From Pseudomonas tumuqii (GTDB lineage Bacteria; Pseudomonadota; Gammaproteobacteria; Pseudomonadales; Pseudomonadaceae), in assembly GCF_013184545.1 (NCBI RefSeq), contig NZ_JAAOJA010000007.1, forward strand, positions 186,001-250,000: a stretch of 64,000 bases of DNA, given 5' to 3'. A program made the position numbers and the translations under genes. The notes under the pieces were generated by a model. The model saw nothing but the letters and a program-made list of their open reading frames with translations. It did no database searches and was not told the origin of the DNA. Each line of letters starts with the position of its first letter. Within the stretch, counting starts at the first letter, position 1. Positions 54,474 through 63,327 of this stretch are shown piece by piece.

Positions 54474-55627
54474 AACCCCGTGTCCTGGAGATTTTCAAAC
54501 GGCTGATCGCCTTCGATACCGTCTCTTCGGAGTCGAACCTGGCGTTGATCGAATATGTGCGCGAGCTGCTGCTGAGCAAGGGCATCGAGTCCTTGATCGT
54601 CAAGGACGAGAGCGGGCGCAAGGCCAACCTGTTCGCCAGCACCGGCCCGCGCGATGTACCGGGGATTCTGCTGTCCGGGCATACCGATGTGGTACCCGCC
54701 GCCGGCCAGGCCTGGAGCGTGCCGGCGTTCCAGGCGACGCTGAAGGACGGGCGGCTCTACGGCCGCGGCAGTTGCGACATGAAAGGCTTTATCGCCCTGG
54801 CCATCGACGCCATGCTCGAGGCCGCCGACGCCTCGTTGAGCCGGCCGTTGCAACTGGCACTGTCGCATGACGAGGAAATCGGTTGTGTCGGTGTACGCCG
54901 CCTGCTCGACGTGCTGCACCTGGCACCGTTGCGGCCGTTCCTGTGCATTGTCGGCGAACCGACCGAGATGCAGTTCGTCCTCGGCCACAAGGGCAAGGGT
55001 TCCTACCGCGCCTTCTGCCATGGCCAGGAAGCGCACTCGTCCCTGGCGCCGCGCTCGGTCAACGCCATTCACGTCGCCTGTGATTTTATCGCCGCGCTGC
55101 GCCAGAGCCAGCAGCGCTTGCAAGAGCAGGGCGCGCAGGATGCGGATTACGACGTGCCCTACAGCACCGTGCATGTCGGGCAAATCGTCGGCGGCAAGGC
55201 CCTGAACATAGTGCCGAACCTGTGCAGCCTGGATTTCGAAGTGCGCAATCTGCCGGCCGACGACCTCGATCAGTTTCTCGATCAGATGCGCGAACAGGCC
55301 GAGTCGATCGTGCGTGAGGCCAAGCGCTTGTCCAGCGTCGCCGCCATCGAGATCGAGACCCTGAATGTCTACCCCGGCCTGGATACCCACCCCAGCGTGG
55401 AAGCCGTACGCCTGCTGAAGAACTTCGCCCCGGCAGATACCGGCAGCGTGAAAGTATCCTTCGGCACCGAGGGCGGCTTGTTCAGCCAGCGCCTGAATGT
55501 CCCCGTGGTGGTCTGCGGGCCGGGCTCCATTCAACAGGCGCACAAGCCCGACGAATTCATTGAGGTCAGCCAGATGGACGCCGGCGAGCGCTTTCTCGAG
55601 GGGCTGCTGGGCTCGTTGAAGCTGTAG
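54470..55627 (+). CDS. acetylornithine deacetylase (ArgE)-like M20 hydrolase
   Basis: A 385-residue M20 metallopeptidase-fold enzyme. The zinc-binding motifs SGHTDVVP, GRGSCDMKGF and HDEEIGCVG, then VGEPTE and the final HKPDEFIE, are intact. The length and 'SMNAIHVA'-like lid region fit ArgE. In this place, coupled by an ATGA-type overlap to the dehydrogenase genes, it may remove an acyl group from an imported N-acyl amino acid rather than serve arginine synthesis. The start is GTG at 54470. Confidence 0.87.
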   Translation: MKPRVLEIFKRLIAFDTVSSESNLALIEYVRELLLSKGIESLIVKDESGRKANLFASTGPRDVPGILLSGHTDVVPAAGQAWSVPAFQATLKDGRLYGRGSCDMKGFIALAIDAMLEAADASLSRPLQLALSHDEEIGCVGVRRLLDVLHLAPLRPFLCIVGEPTEMQFVLGHKGKGSYRAFCHGQEAHSSLAPRSVNAIHVACDFIAALRQSQQRLQEQGAQDADYDVPYSTVHVGQIVGGKALNIVPNLCSLDFEVRNLPADDLDQFLDQMREQAESIVREAKRLSSVAAIEIETLNVYPGLDTHPSVEAVRLLKNFAPADTGSVKVSFGTEGGLFSQRLNVPVVVCGPGSIQQAHKPDEFIEVSQMDAGERFLEGLLGSLKL

Positions 55628-55637
55628 CGCCAGCTCA

Positions 55638-55661
55638 GGCCCTCGCGCACAGCGGAGGGCC
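55638..55661 (+). terminator. hairpin after the M20 gene
   Basis: GGCCCTC and GAGGGCC with a ten-base loop. No T-run follows, so it is at best a weak terminator for the importer-dehydrogenase operon. Confidence 0.4.
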
Positions 55662-55801
55662 GTCTCGCATGCCCAGCTTCCGCCAAGGGAGCACTGACGG
55701 CCGTGAGACTTCTCGCCCGAAAAAAGCCGAAAACAATAACCATAAAAAGCGGGACAGCCGAGCCTCCTCGTGCGTCCTGACAACACGCTGGGAGTCCTTC
55801 C

Positions 55802-57841
55802 ATGAAAGCCCTCGAACGTCTTTCCTTCTCCGGTAAGTTCGTCTTGCTCGGGGTATTGGCCCTCACCCTGATCGTCGTGCCGACCATCCTCTACGTGCTG
55901 GGTGCGCTGAGCAGTGGACGTCAGGCCGAGCGCGAATTGCATGGTATCGCGCCGGTGCAGGCGCTGTTGCACCTGGTCGCGCTGACCCAGCAGCATCAAA
56001 ATCTGGCCACCACCGTTCTCGGCGGCGACAGCAGTCTGCAGCAGGCCCGCCTGGCCAAGCAGGCCGAGTTGCAGCGTAGCTTCGAGGCGAGCGAGCAGAC
56101 GCTGCGCACGGCCGAGGTCGACGCGGATCTATTGACCGCTTTGCAGCAGGTGCGCGAGCAATGGCAAGCCCTGTCCGAAGAGATCGGCCAGGGCAGCATC
56201 AAGGCTAGGCCGAGCATGCAACGGCATACGCAACTGATCGCGTCCAGCCTGCTGATCGAGGATGCCTTGCTCGATCATTTCGAGCTGTCCCTGGATCCGC
56301 TTCTGGAAACCTATTCGCTGATGAACGCGGCGCTGATCGAGATGCCGCAAACCGCCGAGCTGTTCAACCAATTGCGCGGCTTCGGTGCCCTGTATCTGGT
56401 GCAGGGGCGAATTCTGCCGGAGCAACAGGGTGCCTTGATGGGGCTGACCGCCCAGGCGCTCGCCAGTTTCGACAGGATGGGCCGGGCCTTCGCCAAGGCC
56501 GCTGCCGCCGACCCGGCGATCGCCGCCATGCTGGAGGAACCGCTGGCGGCGCTGCGCCAGCAGATCCGGCAGGCCCTGACATTGACCGATCAGCATCTGG
56601 TCGCGGTCATCGAGATGGATTTTTCCGGCGGCGGTGCCGGCTTGAAGGTGGCGTACCCGGTCGCGGACTACCTGGCCGCTTATGATCGGCCGATCGACGC
56701 CATGCAGGCGCTTGGCGACTCGGCATTGGCGCTGCTCGAGGAGCGGCTGGGCGAGCGGCGCGACCGGCACCGGCAGCATCTGCTGCTGATGTCCGCCGGC
56801 CTGCTGGCGCTGCTGCTGGTCGGCGGCACGCTGGCGACGCTGATCGTCCTGCGCTTGCTGAAACAGTTGGCCATGGCCATGGCCGCGGCCGAGCGGATCG
56901 CCAAGGGCGACCTGACGCAGACGCTTGATGCCGCCGGTATGGATGAAGCGGCGCGTCTGCTGCAGGCACTGCAGCGCATGCAAGCGGATCTGCGCGGCAC
57001 CGTCACCCAGGTTGTGAATTCCGCCGAGCAGCTCAACTCGACTTCCGAGGCATTGAGCGCGGTGACCGAGGACACCAGTCGCGGTTTGCAGCGGCAGAGC
57101 GGGGAACTCGATCAGGCCGTGACCGCCGTTACCGAGCTGACCACCGCGATCGAAGAGGTGGCGCGCAATGCCGCCTCGGCCTCGGAGGTGTCCCAGGCTG
57201 CCGACCGTTGCGCCCGTCAGGGTCAGGGCAGCGTCACCCGCACGGTCGGCGCCATCGAATCGCTGACCGGCGACATGGCGCATACCGCCGATGCCCTGCA
57301 AGCCCTGGCGGGCCAGATAGGCGGTATCGGCTCGGTGCTGGACGTAATTCGCGGGATTGCCGAACAAACCAATCTGTTGGCCTTGAACGCCGCGATCGAG
57401 GCCGCCCGGGCGGGCGAAAGCGGGCGCGGTTTCGCCGTGGTGGCGGACGAGGTGCGGGCCTTGGCACAAAGAACCCAGGAATCCACCAAACAGATCGAGA
57501 CCATCATCGGTTCGGTGCAGCAGAGCAGTCAGGGCGCTCTGCGTTCCATGCACAGTAGCAATGAGAAAACCCAGGACACCCTGGAACTGGCGCGCGCGGC
57601 GGGTACTGCATTGACTGCCATCGTCGAGGCGATTGCCCAGATCAACGAACGCAACCTGAGCATTGCCAGCGCCACCGAAGAGCAATCCTACGTGGCCCGC
57701 GAGGTGGACAGTAACCTGCTGAATATCCGCGATGTTTCCGTGCAGACCACGACCGGGGCCCACCAGACCCGAACCTCGAGCCTGGAACTCGCCGGCCTGG
57801 CCAACGAGCTGAGCGGGATGATCAAGCACTTCAGCGTCTGA
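55802..57841 (+). CDS. methyl-accepting chemotaxis protein with large helical sensor
   Basis: A 679-residue transmembrane chemoreceptor. The first membrane segment is near residues 12-34, and a mostly helical periplasmic domain of about 290 residues follows (HBM-like by length). The second segment is near 325-350 ([24 protein letters not shown]), then HAMP. The signalling tip is '[39 protein letters not shown]'. It follows the importer operon by about 175 bp and may sense the same nutrient. The ATG at 55802 has GGGAG upstream. Confidence 0.92.
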   Translation: MKALERLSFSGKFVLLGVLALTLIVVPTILYVLGALSSGRQAERELHGIAPVQALLHLVALTQQHQNLATTVLGGDSSLQQARLAKQAELQRSFEASEQTLRTAEVDADLLTALQQVREQWQALSEEIGQGSIKARPSMQRHTQLIASSLLIEDALLDHFELSLDPLLETYSLMNAALIEMPQTAELFNQLRGFGALYLVQGRILPEQQGALMGLTAQALASFDRMGRAFAKAAAADPAIAAMLEEPLAALRQQIRQALTLTDQHLVAVIEMDFSGGGAGLKVAYPVADYLAAYDRPIDAMQALGDSALALLEERLGERRDRHRQHLLLMSAGLLALLLVGGTLATLIVLRLLKQLAMAMAAAERIAKGDLTQTLDAAGMDEAARLLQALQRMQADLRGTVTQVVNSAEQLNSTSEALSAVTEDTSRGLQRQSGELDQAVTAVTELTTAIEEVARNAASASEVSQAADRCARQGQGSVTRTVGAIESLTGDMAHTADALQALAGQIGGIGSVLDVIRGIAEQTNLLALNAAIEAARAGESGRGFAVVADEVRALAQRTQESTKQIETIIGSVQQSSQGALRSMHSSNEKTQDTLELARAAGTALTAIVEAIAQINERNLSIASATEEQSYVAREVDSNLLNIRDVSVQTTTGAHQTRTSSLELAGLANELSGMIKHFSV

Positions 57842-57910
57842 CCGCGGTACTAGCAGGCCATTAAATGTTGAGCCCGCCGCAGTCTGGTGGGAGATCCCCC
57901 GTCATCCAGA

Positions 57911-58048
57911 CGTCGCGCTGTCGCGCAGCAAACCGGATGGACATAGCGTATCTGTCGGCTTGTGGATACCTGTGGGAGGGGCTTTAGCCGCGAGAATGTG
58001 CCAGTCCAGTCGCGGCTAAAGCGGAACGCCGCCCGGCCGCTCCCACAG
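57911..58048. repeat. REP-like palindromic repeat, copy A
   Basis: It starts with CGCGCTGTCGCGCAGCAAAC and leads into nested palindromes: CTGTGGGAG/CTCCCACAG outside (57970-57978, 58040-58048) and GCTTTAGCCGCGA/TCGCGGCTAAAGC inside. The first ~70 bp recur at 61001-61070 in the same direction. Together the copies flank the gabD-ttuC pair. Confidence 0.75.
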
Positions 58049-58062
58049 AAGCGACATCTTAT

Positions 58063-58078
58063 TAGTGTCGCGACACTA
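58063..58078. promoter_or_regulatory. perfect 16-bp palindrome upstream of gabD
   Basis: TAGTGTCGCGACACTA, 165 bp before the gabD start. A candidate operator for a dimeric regulator not encoded next to it. Confidence 0.45.
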
Positions 58079-58242
58079 GCAGCCCCTCCCGGGGCTGCGC
58101 TCCCGTCAACAACCCGCACACCCAGTAGAGCCTGCCGTCGCCGGGCGATATTCAGCATCCAGCGCTGCTGGACGAGCGCTTTCAGCATCCTCGTCTGTAG
58201 CCTCTGCATAGACTGGAAGCTGTCTCGGAACAGGACTCGACC

Positions 58243-59700
58243 ATGCTCAAGAATCGTTTGAAAGACCCCAGCCTGCTGGTAGAACTCGCCTACATCGATG
58301 GCCAGTGGATCGCTGCCGATAACGCAGCCACCCTGGATGTCGTCGACCCCGCCAACGGCGAGTGCCTGGCCCGGGTGCCGGCTCTGCAAGGCGGCGAAAC
58401 CCGCCGCGCCATCGAAGCCGCCGAACGCGCCTGGCCGGCCTGGCGTGCGCGTCCTGCGGCAGAACGTGCTGCGCTGCTGGAGCGTTGGTATCAGGCCATG
58501 CTCGATAATCTCGACGATCTGGCCTTGATCATGACCTGCGAGCAGGGCAAGCCGCTCCATGAAGCCCAGGGCGAAATCCGCTACGGCGCCAGCTTCGTCA
58601 AATGGTTCGCCGAGGAGGCCCGTCGGATTTACGGCGAAACCATTCCGGCGCCCAGTGGCGACCGCCGCCTGCTGACCCTGAAACAGCCGGTCGGGGTCTG
58701 CGCCGCCATCACTCCGTGGAATTTCCCCAACGCGATGATCACCCGCAAGTGCGCGCCGGCTCTGGCGGCCGGCTGCCCGGTGATCGTCAAGCCTTCGGAC
58801 CTGACGCCGCTGTCGGCGTTGGCACTGGCCGTGCTGGCCGAGCGGGTCGGCATTCCTGCCGGGGTGTTCAACGTAGTCACCGGCATGCCGGCCGGGATCG
58901 GCGAGGAACTGACCGGCAACCCGACCGTGCGCAAGATTTCCTTCACCGGCTCGACCGCTGTGGGCAGCTTGCTGATGCGCCAGAGCGCCGATCAGATCAA
59001 GCGCCTCAGCCTCGAATTGGGCGGCAACGCGCCCTTTATCGTGTTCGACGATGCCGACCTGGAGCAGGCGGTGGCCGGGGTCATGCAGAGCAAGTTCCGC
59101 AACGCCGGACAGACCTGCGTCTGCGCCAATCGGATCCTGGTGCAAGAGGGCATCTACGAGCGCTTCGCCCAGCGCCTGGTGGAGGAAGTGGGCAAGCTCA
59201 AGATCGGTAATGGCCTGGAGGAGGGCGTGACCATCGGCCCGCTGATCAATGCGGCGGCGGTGAGCAAGGTCGCCCGGCATATCGACGATGCCCTGAGTAA
59301 AGGGGGGCGTTTGCTCTGCGGCGGCATCCCCGCGTGCGACAGCCAGTTCGTCCAGCCGACGGTACTCGGCGAGGCGCATGCCGGCATGCTGTTGGCCAAC
59401 GAGGAAACCTTCGGCCCGGTGGCGCCCTTGATGCGTTTCACCGACGAGGCCGAAGCGCTGGCCCTGGCCAATGCCACGCCCTATGGCTTGGCCGCGTACT
59501 TTTTCACCCAGGATCTGCGCCGCTCTTGGCGTTTCGGCGAGGCACTGGAGTTCGGCATGGTCGGCCTCAATACCGGGCTCATCTCCATGGAGGTCGCGCC
59601 GTTCGGCGGTATGAAGCAGTCCGGCCTGGGCCGCGAGGGCTCCAAGTACGGCCTGGACGAGTACCTGGAAGTCAAGGCCTTCCATATCGGCGGGCTCTAG
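58243..59700 (+). CDS. gabD: succinate-semialdehyde dehydrogenase (GabD type)
   Basis: A 485-residue ALDH of the SSADH/glutarate-semialdehyde group. 'VGVCAAITPWNFPNAMITRKCAPALAAGCPVIVKPSDLTPLSA', FTGSTAVG, LELGGNAPFIVFDDAD and the catalytic Cys in NAGQTCVCANR fit this group closely. It oxidises succinate semialdehyde (or glutarate semialdehyde) to the diacid. The GabT-type aminotransferase that would feed it lies at 63328, several genes away. It is followed 45 bp later by the tartrate dehydrogenase gene. Confidence 0.88.
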   Translation: MLKNRLKDPSLLVELAYIDGQWIAADNAATLDVVDPANGECLARVPALQGGETRRAIEAAERAWPAWRARPAAERAALLERWYQAMLDNLDDLALIMTCEQGKPLHEAQGEIRYGASFVKWFAEEARRIYGETIPAPSGDRRLLTLKQPVGVCAAITPWNFPNAMITRKCAPALAAGCPVIVKPSDLTPLSALALAVLAERVGIPAGVFNVVTGMPAGIGEELTGNPTVRKISFTGSTAVGSLLMRQSADQIKRLSLELGGNAPFIVFDDADLEQAVAGVMQSKFRNAGQTCVCANRILVQEGIYERFAQRLVEEVGKLKIGNGLEEGVTIGPLINAAAVSKVARHIDDALSKGGRLLCGGIPACDSQFVQPTVLGEAHAGMLLANEETFGPVAPLMRFTDEAEALALANATPYGLAAYFFTQDLRRSWRFGEALEFGMVGLNTGLISMEVAPFGGMKQSGLGREGSKYGLDEYLEVKAFHIGGL

Positions 59701-59745
59701 GTTTTCGAACCGGCCTGATTGACGCGAATTCGACAAGGTGACGAC

Positions 59746-60825
59746 ATGAGCAAGACATTCAAAATCGCCGCTATCGCTGGCGACGGCATCGGCAAGGAAG
59801 TGCTGCCCGAGGGGCTGCGGGTGCTGGAGCAGGCGGCACGCAAGTGGGACCTGGACCTGAGCATCGAAGTGCTCGATTGGGCGCACTGCGATTACTACCT
59901 CGAACACGGGCAGATGATGCCCGCCGACTGGTTCGAACAGCTGAAAGGCTTCGATGCCATCTACTTCGGCGCCGTGGGCTGGCCGGACAAGGTGCCGGAC
60001 CATATTTCCCTGTGGGGCTCGCTGCTCAAGTTCCGCCGCGACTTCGATCAGTATGTGAATATCCGCCCGGTGCGCTTGTTCCCCGGCGTGCCCTGCCCCC
60101 TGGCCGGACGCGAACCTGGCGATATTGACTTCGTGGTGATCCGCGAAAATACCGAAGGCGAATACTCCTCGGTGGGCGGCAAGATGTTCGAAGGCAGCGA
60201 ACACGAGTTCGTACTGCAGGAGTCGGTGTTCACCCGCCGAGGCGTGGATCGGATTCTCAAGTACGCCTTCGACCTAGCGCAGACCCGACCGCGCAAGCGT
60301 TTGACCGCGGCGACCAAGTCCAACGGCATCTCGATCAGCATGCCTTACTGGGACGAGCGCACCGCGCTGATGGCCGAGCAGTACCCGGAGATCACCTGGG
60401 ACAAGCAGCATATCGACATTCTCTGTGCGCGCTTCGTGTTGCAGCCGGATCGCTTCGATGTGGTGGTGGCGTCGAACCTGTTCGGCGACATCCTTTCCGA
60501 TCTGGGCCCGGCCTGCGCCGGCACCATCGGCATCGCGCCTTCGGCCAACCTCGACCCCGAGCGACGCTTCCCGTCGCTGTTCGAACCGGTGCACGGTTCG
60601 GCCCCGGATATCTACGGGCGCAACATCGCCAACCCTATCGCCATGATCTGGTCCGGTGCCTTGATGCTGGATTTCCTCGGCAATGGCGATGAGCGTTACC
60701 GCGCCGCTCACGACGGGATTCTCAAGGCCATCGAGCAGATCATCGCCCAAGGGCCGATCACGCCCGATCTCGGCGGCCAAGGCTCGACCCAGGACGTCGG
60801 CAAGGCGATCGCCGCGGCGCTTTAG
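59746..60825 (+). CDS. ttuC: tartrate dehydrogenase/D-malate decarboxylating dehydrogenase
   Basis: A 359-residue member of the isopropylmalate/isocitrate dehydrogenase family. 'IAAIAGDGIGKEVLPEGLRVLEQ', 'VVIRENTEGEYSSVGG', 'RKRLTAATKSNGISISMPYWDE' and 'VVVASNLFGDILSDLGPACAGTIGIAPSANLDP' are as in TtuC/DmlA. It needs NAD and a divalent metal and oxidises tartrate or D-malate. The ATG at 59746 follows AAGGTGA. The gene ends at a strong terminator at 60881. Confidence 0.92.
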   Translation: MSKTFKIAAIAGDGIGKEVLPEGLRVLEQAARKWDLDLSIEVLDWAHCDYYLEHGQMMPADWFEQLKGFDAIYFGAVGWPDKVPDHISLWGSLLKFRRDFDQYVNIRPVRLFPGVPCPLAGREPGDIDFVVIRENTEGEYSSVGGKMFEGSEHEFVLQESVFTRRGVDRILKYAFDLAQTRPRKRLTAATKSNGISISMPYWDERTALMAEQYPEITWDKQHIDILCARFVLQPDRFDVVVASNLFGDILSDLGPACAGTIGIAPSANLDPERRFPSLFEPVHGSAPDIYGRNIANPIAMIWSGALMLDFLGNGDERYRAAHDGILKAIEQIIAQGPITPDLGGQGSTQDVGKAIAAAL

Positions 60826-60880
60826 TCGCGCATTCACGGCGGACCGACGCAAGCCTCCAGAATAGTGTGCGTCACCCTTT

Positions 60881-60908
60881 AGCCCGCTCACACTGCGGGC
60901 TTTTTTTT
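60881..60908 (+). terminator. terminator of the gabD-ttuC operon
   Basis: AGCCCGC and GCGGGCT with a seven-base loop, followed by eight T residues. Confidence 0.95.
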
Positions 60909-61000
60909 GCGCCTTAATCGGGCATGGGTCTGATGCTGCCCCGAGTCCGGTAGCAGCCGATTTTAGCCGCGTCATGTAAGGGGCCGCTCGCCGTCTTCGA

Positions 61001-61114
61001 CGCCGCGCTGTCGCGCAGCAAACTGGGGGCAATTGCGTCTATCGGCTTGTGGGTACCTGTAGGAGCGGGCCATGCCCGCGATGTGTTTCGCGGGCATGGC
61101 CCGCTCCTACAGGT
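61001..61114. repeat. REP-like palindromic repeat, copy B
   Basis: It begins like copy A at 57911 and ends in a perfect palindrome with 25-base arms (61057-61081 and 61090-61114) and an eight-base loop. The TGTAGGAGCGGGC end is a common pseudomonad REP word. It lies between the ttuC terminator and the next gene. Confidence 0.85.
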
Positions 61115-61180
61115 CTTTGTGCAGATTAAATTTCTATATATAAAACAATTAGTTATTTTTTGTTTGATAAGAGGCTGCGT

Positions 61181-62011
61181 ATGCATATATTGCTGGTTGG
61201 GCTACTGGCTTGTGCCTTGCACACCGTGAGCCGGGCGAGCCCGCCTATCGACGTGACCATCCTCTGCGATGCCGGCTACCCGCCATACAGCTATGCCGAG
61301 GGAGACCAAGCCAAGGGCCTTTACCACGATATTCTGCGCGCTGCCTTTGCCCGCATGCCGGAGTATCGCGTGCACATTCGCCCCATGCCCTGGGCGCGCG
61401 GCCTGGCGGAGTTGGCCAAGGGCCGAGCCTTGGCCCTCTACCCGCCTTACTACCGGCCCGGCGAGCGGCCGTGGATGGACTACTCGCGGCCGATATTGCG
61501 GGAGAAGCTGGTGGTCTTCGTGCGCGCCGAGGTGGCTCGAACACTCCCGGACGGGCGATTTCCGCACGCCTATGGCGGCCTGCGCATCGGCCAGAACCGG
61601 GGCTTTATCAATATCCTCGACCAGAACTACCAGCTCATGCTGGCCAGAGGCGAACTGCGGCAGATCTATGGCAAGGACAACCGCACCAACCTGGCCATGC
61701 TCTACCGCGGGCGACTGGATGCCTATATCAATGACCGCCGTGCCGTCCTCTGGGAACTGGAACGGATGCAGCGCGACGGCGTCTTTGGGGAAAAGGCTCT
61801 GGATTGGATAGTCGAAGGGCCCTGGCTCTCCGGTGAGGAGGGGCATCTCGGTTATACCCGGGTCAACCCGTCGGCTTATCCCTACAAGGACGATTTCAAG
61901 CAACGCCTCGACGCCATCCTGGCCGATCTGGAGCGTGAAGGCAGCATCATCCGCCTGGCAAAGCGCTACGATCTGTTCAACCCCTTGTTCTCCCAAACCG
62001 AGGGGATATAG
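61181..62011 (+). CDS. periplasmic solute-binding protein (SBP_bac_3-like)
   Basis: A 276-residue exported protein. The signal peptide is short (MHILLVGLLACALHTVSRASP). The mature part has 'VTILCDAGYPPYSYAEGDQAKGLYHDILRAAFARMPEYRV', 'MPWARGLAELAKGRALALYPPYYRPGERPWMDYSRPI' and 'LDAYINDRRAVLWEL', the amino-acid-binding-type fold often seen without transporter genes. The ATG at 61181 has AAGAGG upstream; a TTG at 61160 would add seven residues. No permease is adjacent, so it may feed a sensor or another importer. Confidence 0.85.
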   Translation: MHILLVGLLACALHTVSRASPPIDVTILCDAGYPPYSYAEGDQAKGLYHDILRAAFARMPEYRVHIRPMPWARGLAELAKGRALALYPPYYRPGERPWMDYSRPILREKLVVFVRAEVARTLPDGRFPHAYGGLRIGQNRGFINILDQNYQLMLARGELRQIYGKDNRTNLAMLYRGRLDAYINDRRAVLWELERMQRDGVFGEKALDWIVEGPWLSGEEGHLGYTRVNPSAYPYKDDFKQRLDAILADLEREGSIIRLAKRYDLFNPLFSQTEGI

Positions 62012-62027
62012 CAGGCTGTCTCAGCTC

Positions 62028-62087
62028 GTAGGGTGCGCTGCGCGCACCAGGCACCCACTTGTCAATGGTGCGCACGGCGCACCCTAC
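62028..62087. repeat. palindromic repeat related to the 37.7-kb repeats
   Basis: Near-perfect palindrome with arms at 62028-62048 and 62067-62087. The right arm is the same 21 bases as the arm at 37768-37788. It stands between two convergent genes and may also end transcription from both. Confidence 0.8.
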
Positions 62088-62128
62088 ACACTGACGGCAT
62101 CTAGCAGGCGTCGAATGCGAAGAACCTG

Positions 62129-63055
62129 CTAGTAACCCTGCTTGCGATCAATCTGGCCGAGCATGGGCTCGCCGCGTTGATGCCGGCGGATATTCTCCAG
62201 CAGCACACCAAATGCGCTTTCCGGTTGGGTCATCGCGGCGATATGCGGCGTCAGCAGAATCTGCGGGTGGTGCCAGAAGGGTTGGTCCGGCGCGGCAGGT
62301 TCTTGTTGCAGTACGTCGAGCACTGCGGCGCTGAGCTGGCCGCTGGCCAGAGCGTCGAGCAAGTCTTCTTCCACCAGGTGGCCGCCGCGACCCATATTGA
62401 CCAGCGCGGCGCCTTTGGGCAGGTGCTGGAACAGCTGACGGTCGAGAATCCCTTGGGTTTGCTCGGTCAGCGGCAGGACGCACAGCAGAATGTCGCACTG
62501 GCCGAGGAAAGCCGGCAGCTGCTCGGCGCCGGCAAAACAATCGACCCCGGGTATGCGGTGTTGGCTGCGCGCCCAGCCCGACAGGGCAAAGCCATAGGGT
62601 TGCAAGCTGGCGAGTATCTGCCGGGCTTGCAGGCCGAGGCCGAGAACGCCGACCCGGCGTTTCTGCGCGGGCACCAGGCGGTGCGCTTGCCAGCGTCTTT
62701 CAGTCTGCTGCTGACGGTAGCGGAGCATGTCCCGGTGCAGGGCGAGTACGGCGAAGCTGGCGTATTCGCACATGCCCTGGGTGATGCCCGGATCGAGCAA
62801 ACGGACCACCGGCATGCTCGCCGGCAAGCGGCCGAGGTCGAGCTGGTCGACCCCTGCCGACAAGGCGAACAGCACCTGCAGGTTCGGCAGCAGTGTCTCG
62901 AGATCGTCCGGCGCCTGCCAGGCCGCCAGATAGTGAATATCCCGCGGGTCGCCGATATCCGGCCAGGCGCGCCATTCGATATCCGGGGCCTGTTCGGCGA
63001 ACAGCACTTTCCATTGTTCGCCGCGCACCGGGTCGGCTTTATAGAGCAGGGCCAT
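62129..63055 (-). CDS. ghrA: glyoxylate/hydroxypyruvate reductase A
   Basis: A 308-residue D-2-hydroxyacid dehydrogenase. 'RVGVLGLGLQARQILASLQPYGF' is the NAD(P) site. 'LLCVLPLTEQTQGILDRQLFQHLPKGAALVNMGRGGHLVEEDLL' and 'HPQILLTPHIAAMTQPESA' give the catalytic Arg, Glu and His context. GhrA-type enzymes reduce glyoxylate and hydroxypyruvate with NADPH. It is divergent from the GabT-type gene across a 272-bp gap. The start ATG at 63055 has GGAGAAAATA upstream. Confidence 0.9.
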   Translation of the reverse strand: MALLYKADPVRGEQWKVLFAEQAPDIEWRAWPDIGDPRDIHYLAAWQAPDDLETLLPNLQVLFALSAGVDQLDLGRLPASMPVVRLLDPGITQGMCEYASFAVLALHRDMLRYRQQQTERRWQAHRLVPAQKRRVGVLGLGLQARQILASLQPYGFALSGWARSQHRIPGVDCFAGAEQLPAFLGQCDILLCVLPLTEQTQGILDRQLFQHLPKGAALVNMGRGGHLVEEDLLDALASGQLSAAVLDVLQQEPAAPDQPFWHHPQILLTPHIAAMTQPESAFGVLLENIRRHQRGEPMLGQIDRKQGY

Positions 63056-63151
63056 GGGTATTTTCTCCTATAAACGGAAATAGCCAGAATGCCCGAGTGG
63101 CAGAGCAGTAAATATCGTAAGAGCCGCGGCAAACGCATTGCGTCGGGCTAT

Positions 63152-63177
63152 ATGGAACGAATTTCGACAGATTCCAT
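63152..63177. promoter_or_regulatory. weak dyad in the ghrA-gabT divergent region
   Basis: ATGGAA and TTCCAT separated by 14 bases, with CGAATTTCG inside. A possible shared operator for the two divergent genes. Confidence 0.3.
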
Positions 63178-63327
63178 GTACTGAAGGATTCTGCCGTTTG
63201 CCGGGGTGAAAACAGTCGATCCGAATTTCTCAGGGGCCAAGTTCGGCGTAGAGCGTTGTGGCGAAGGCTTAACCTGAAGCTCATCGCAGCCGCCTCCCGG
63301 TTGCCGGGCTCACTTATGGGAGATGCC

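Noticed and set aside
57850..60204. A 784-residue minus-strand open frame opposite gabD and ttuC.
   Set aside because: It covers two clear plus-strand genes and REP sequence. Its protein is Gly/Gln/His-rich without motifs.
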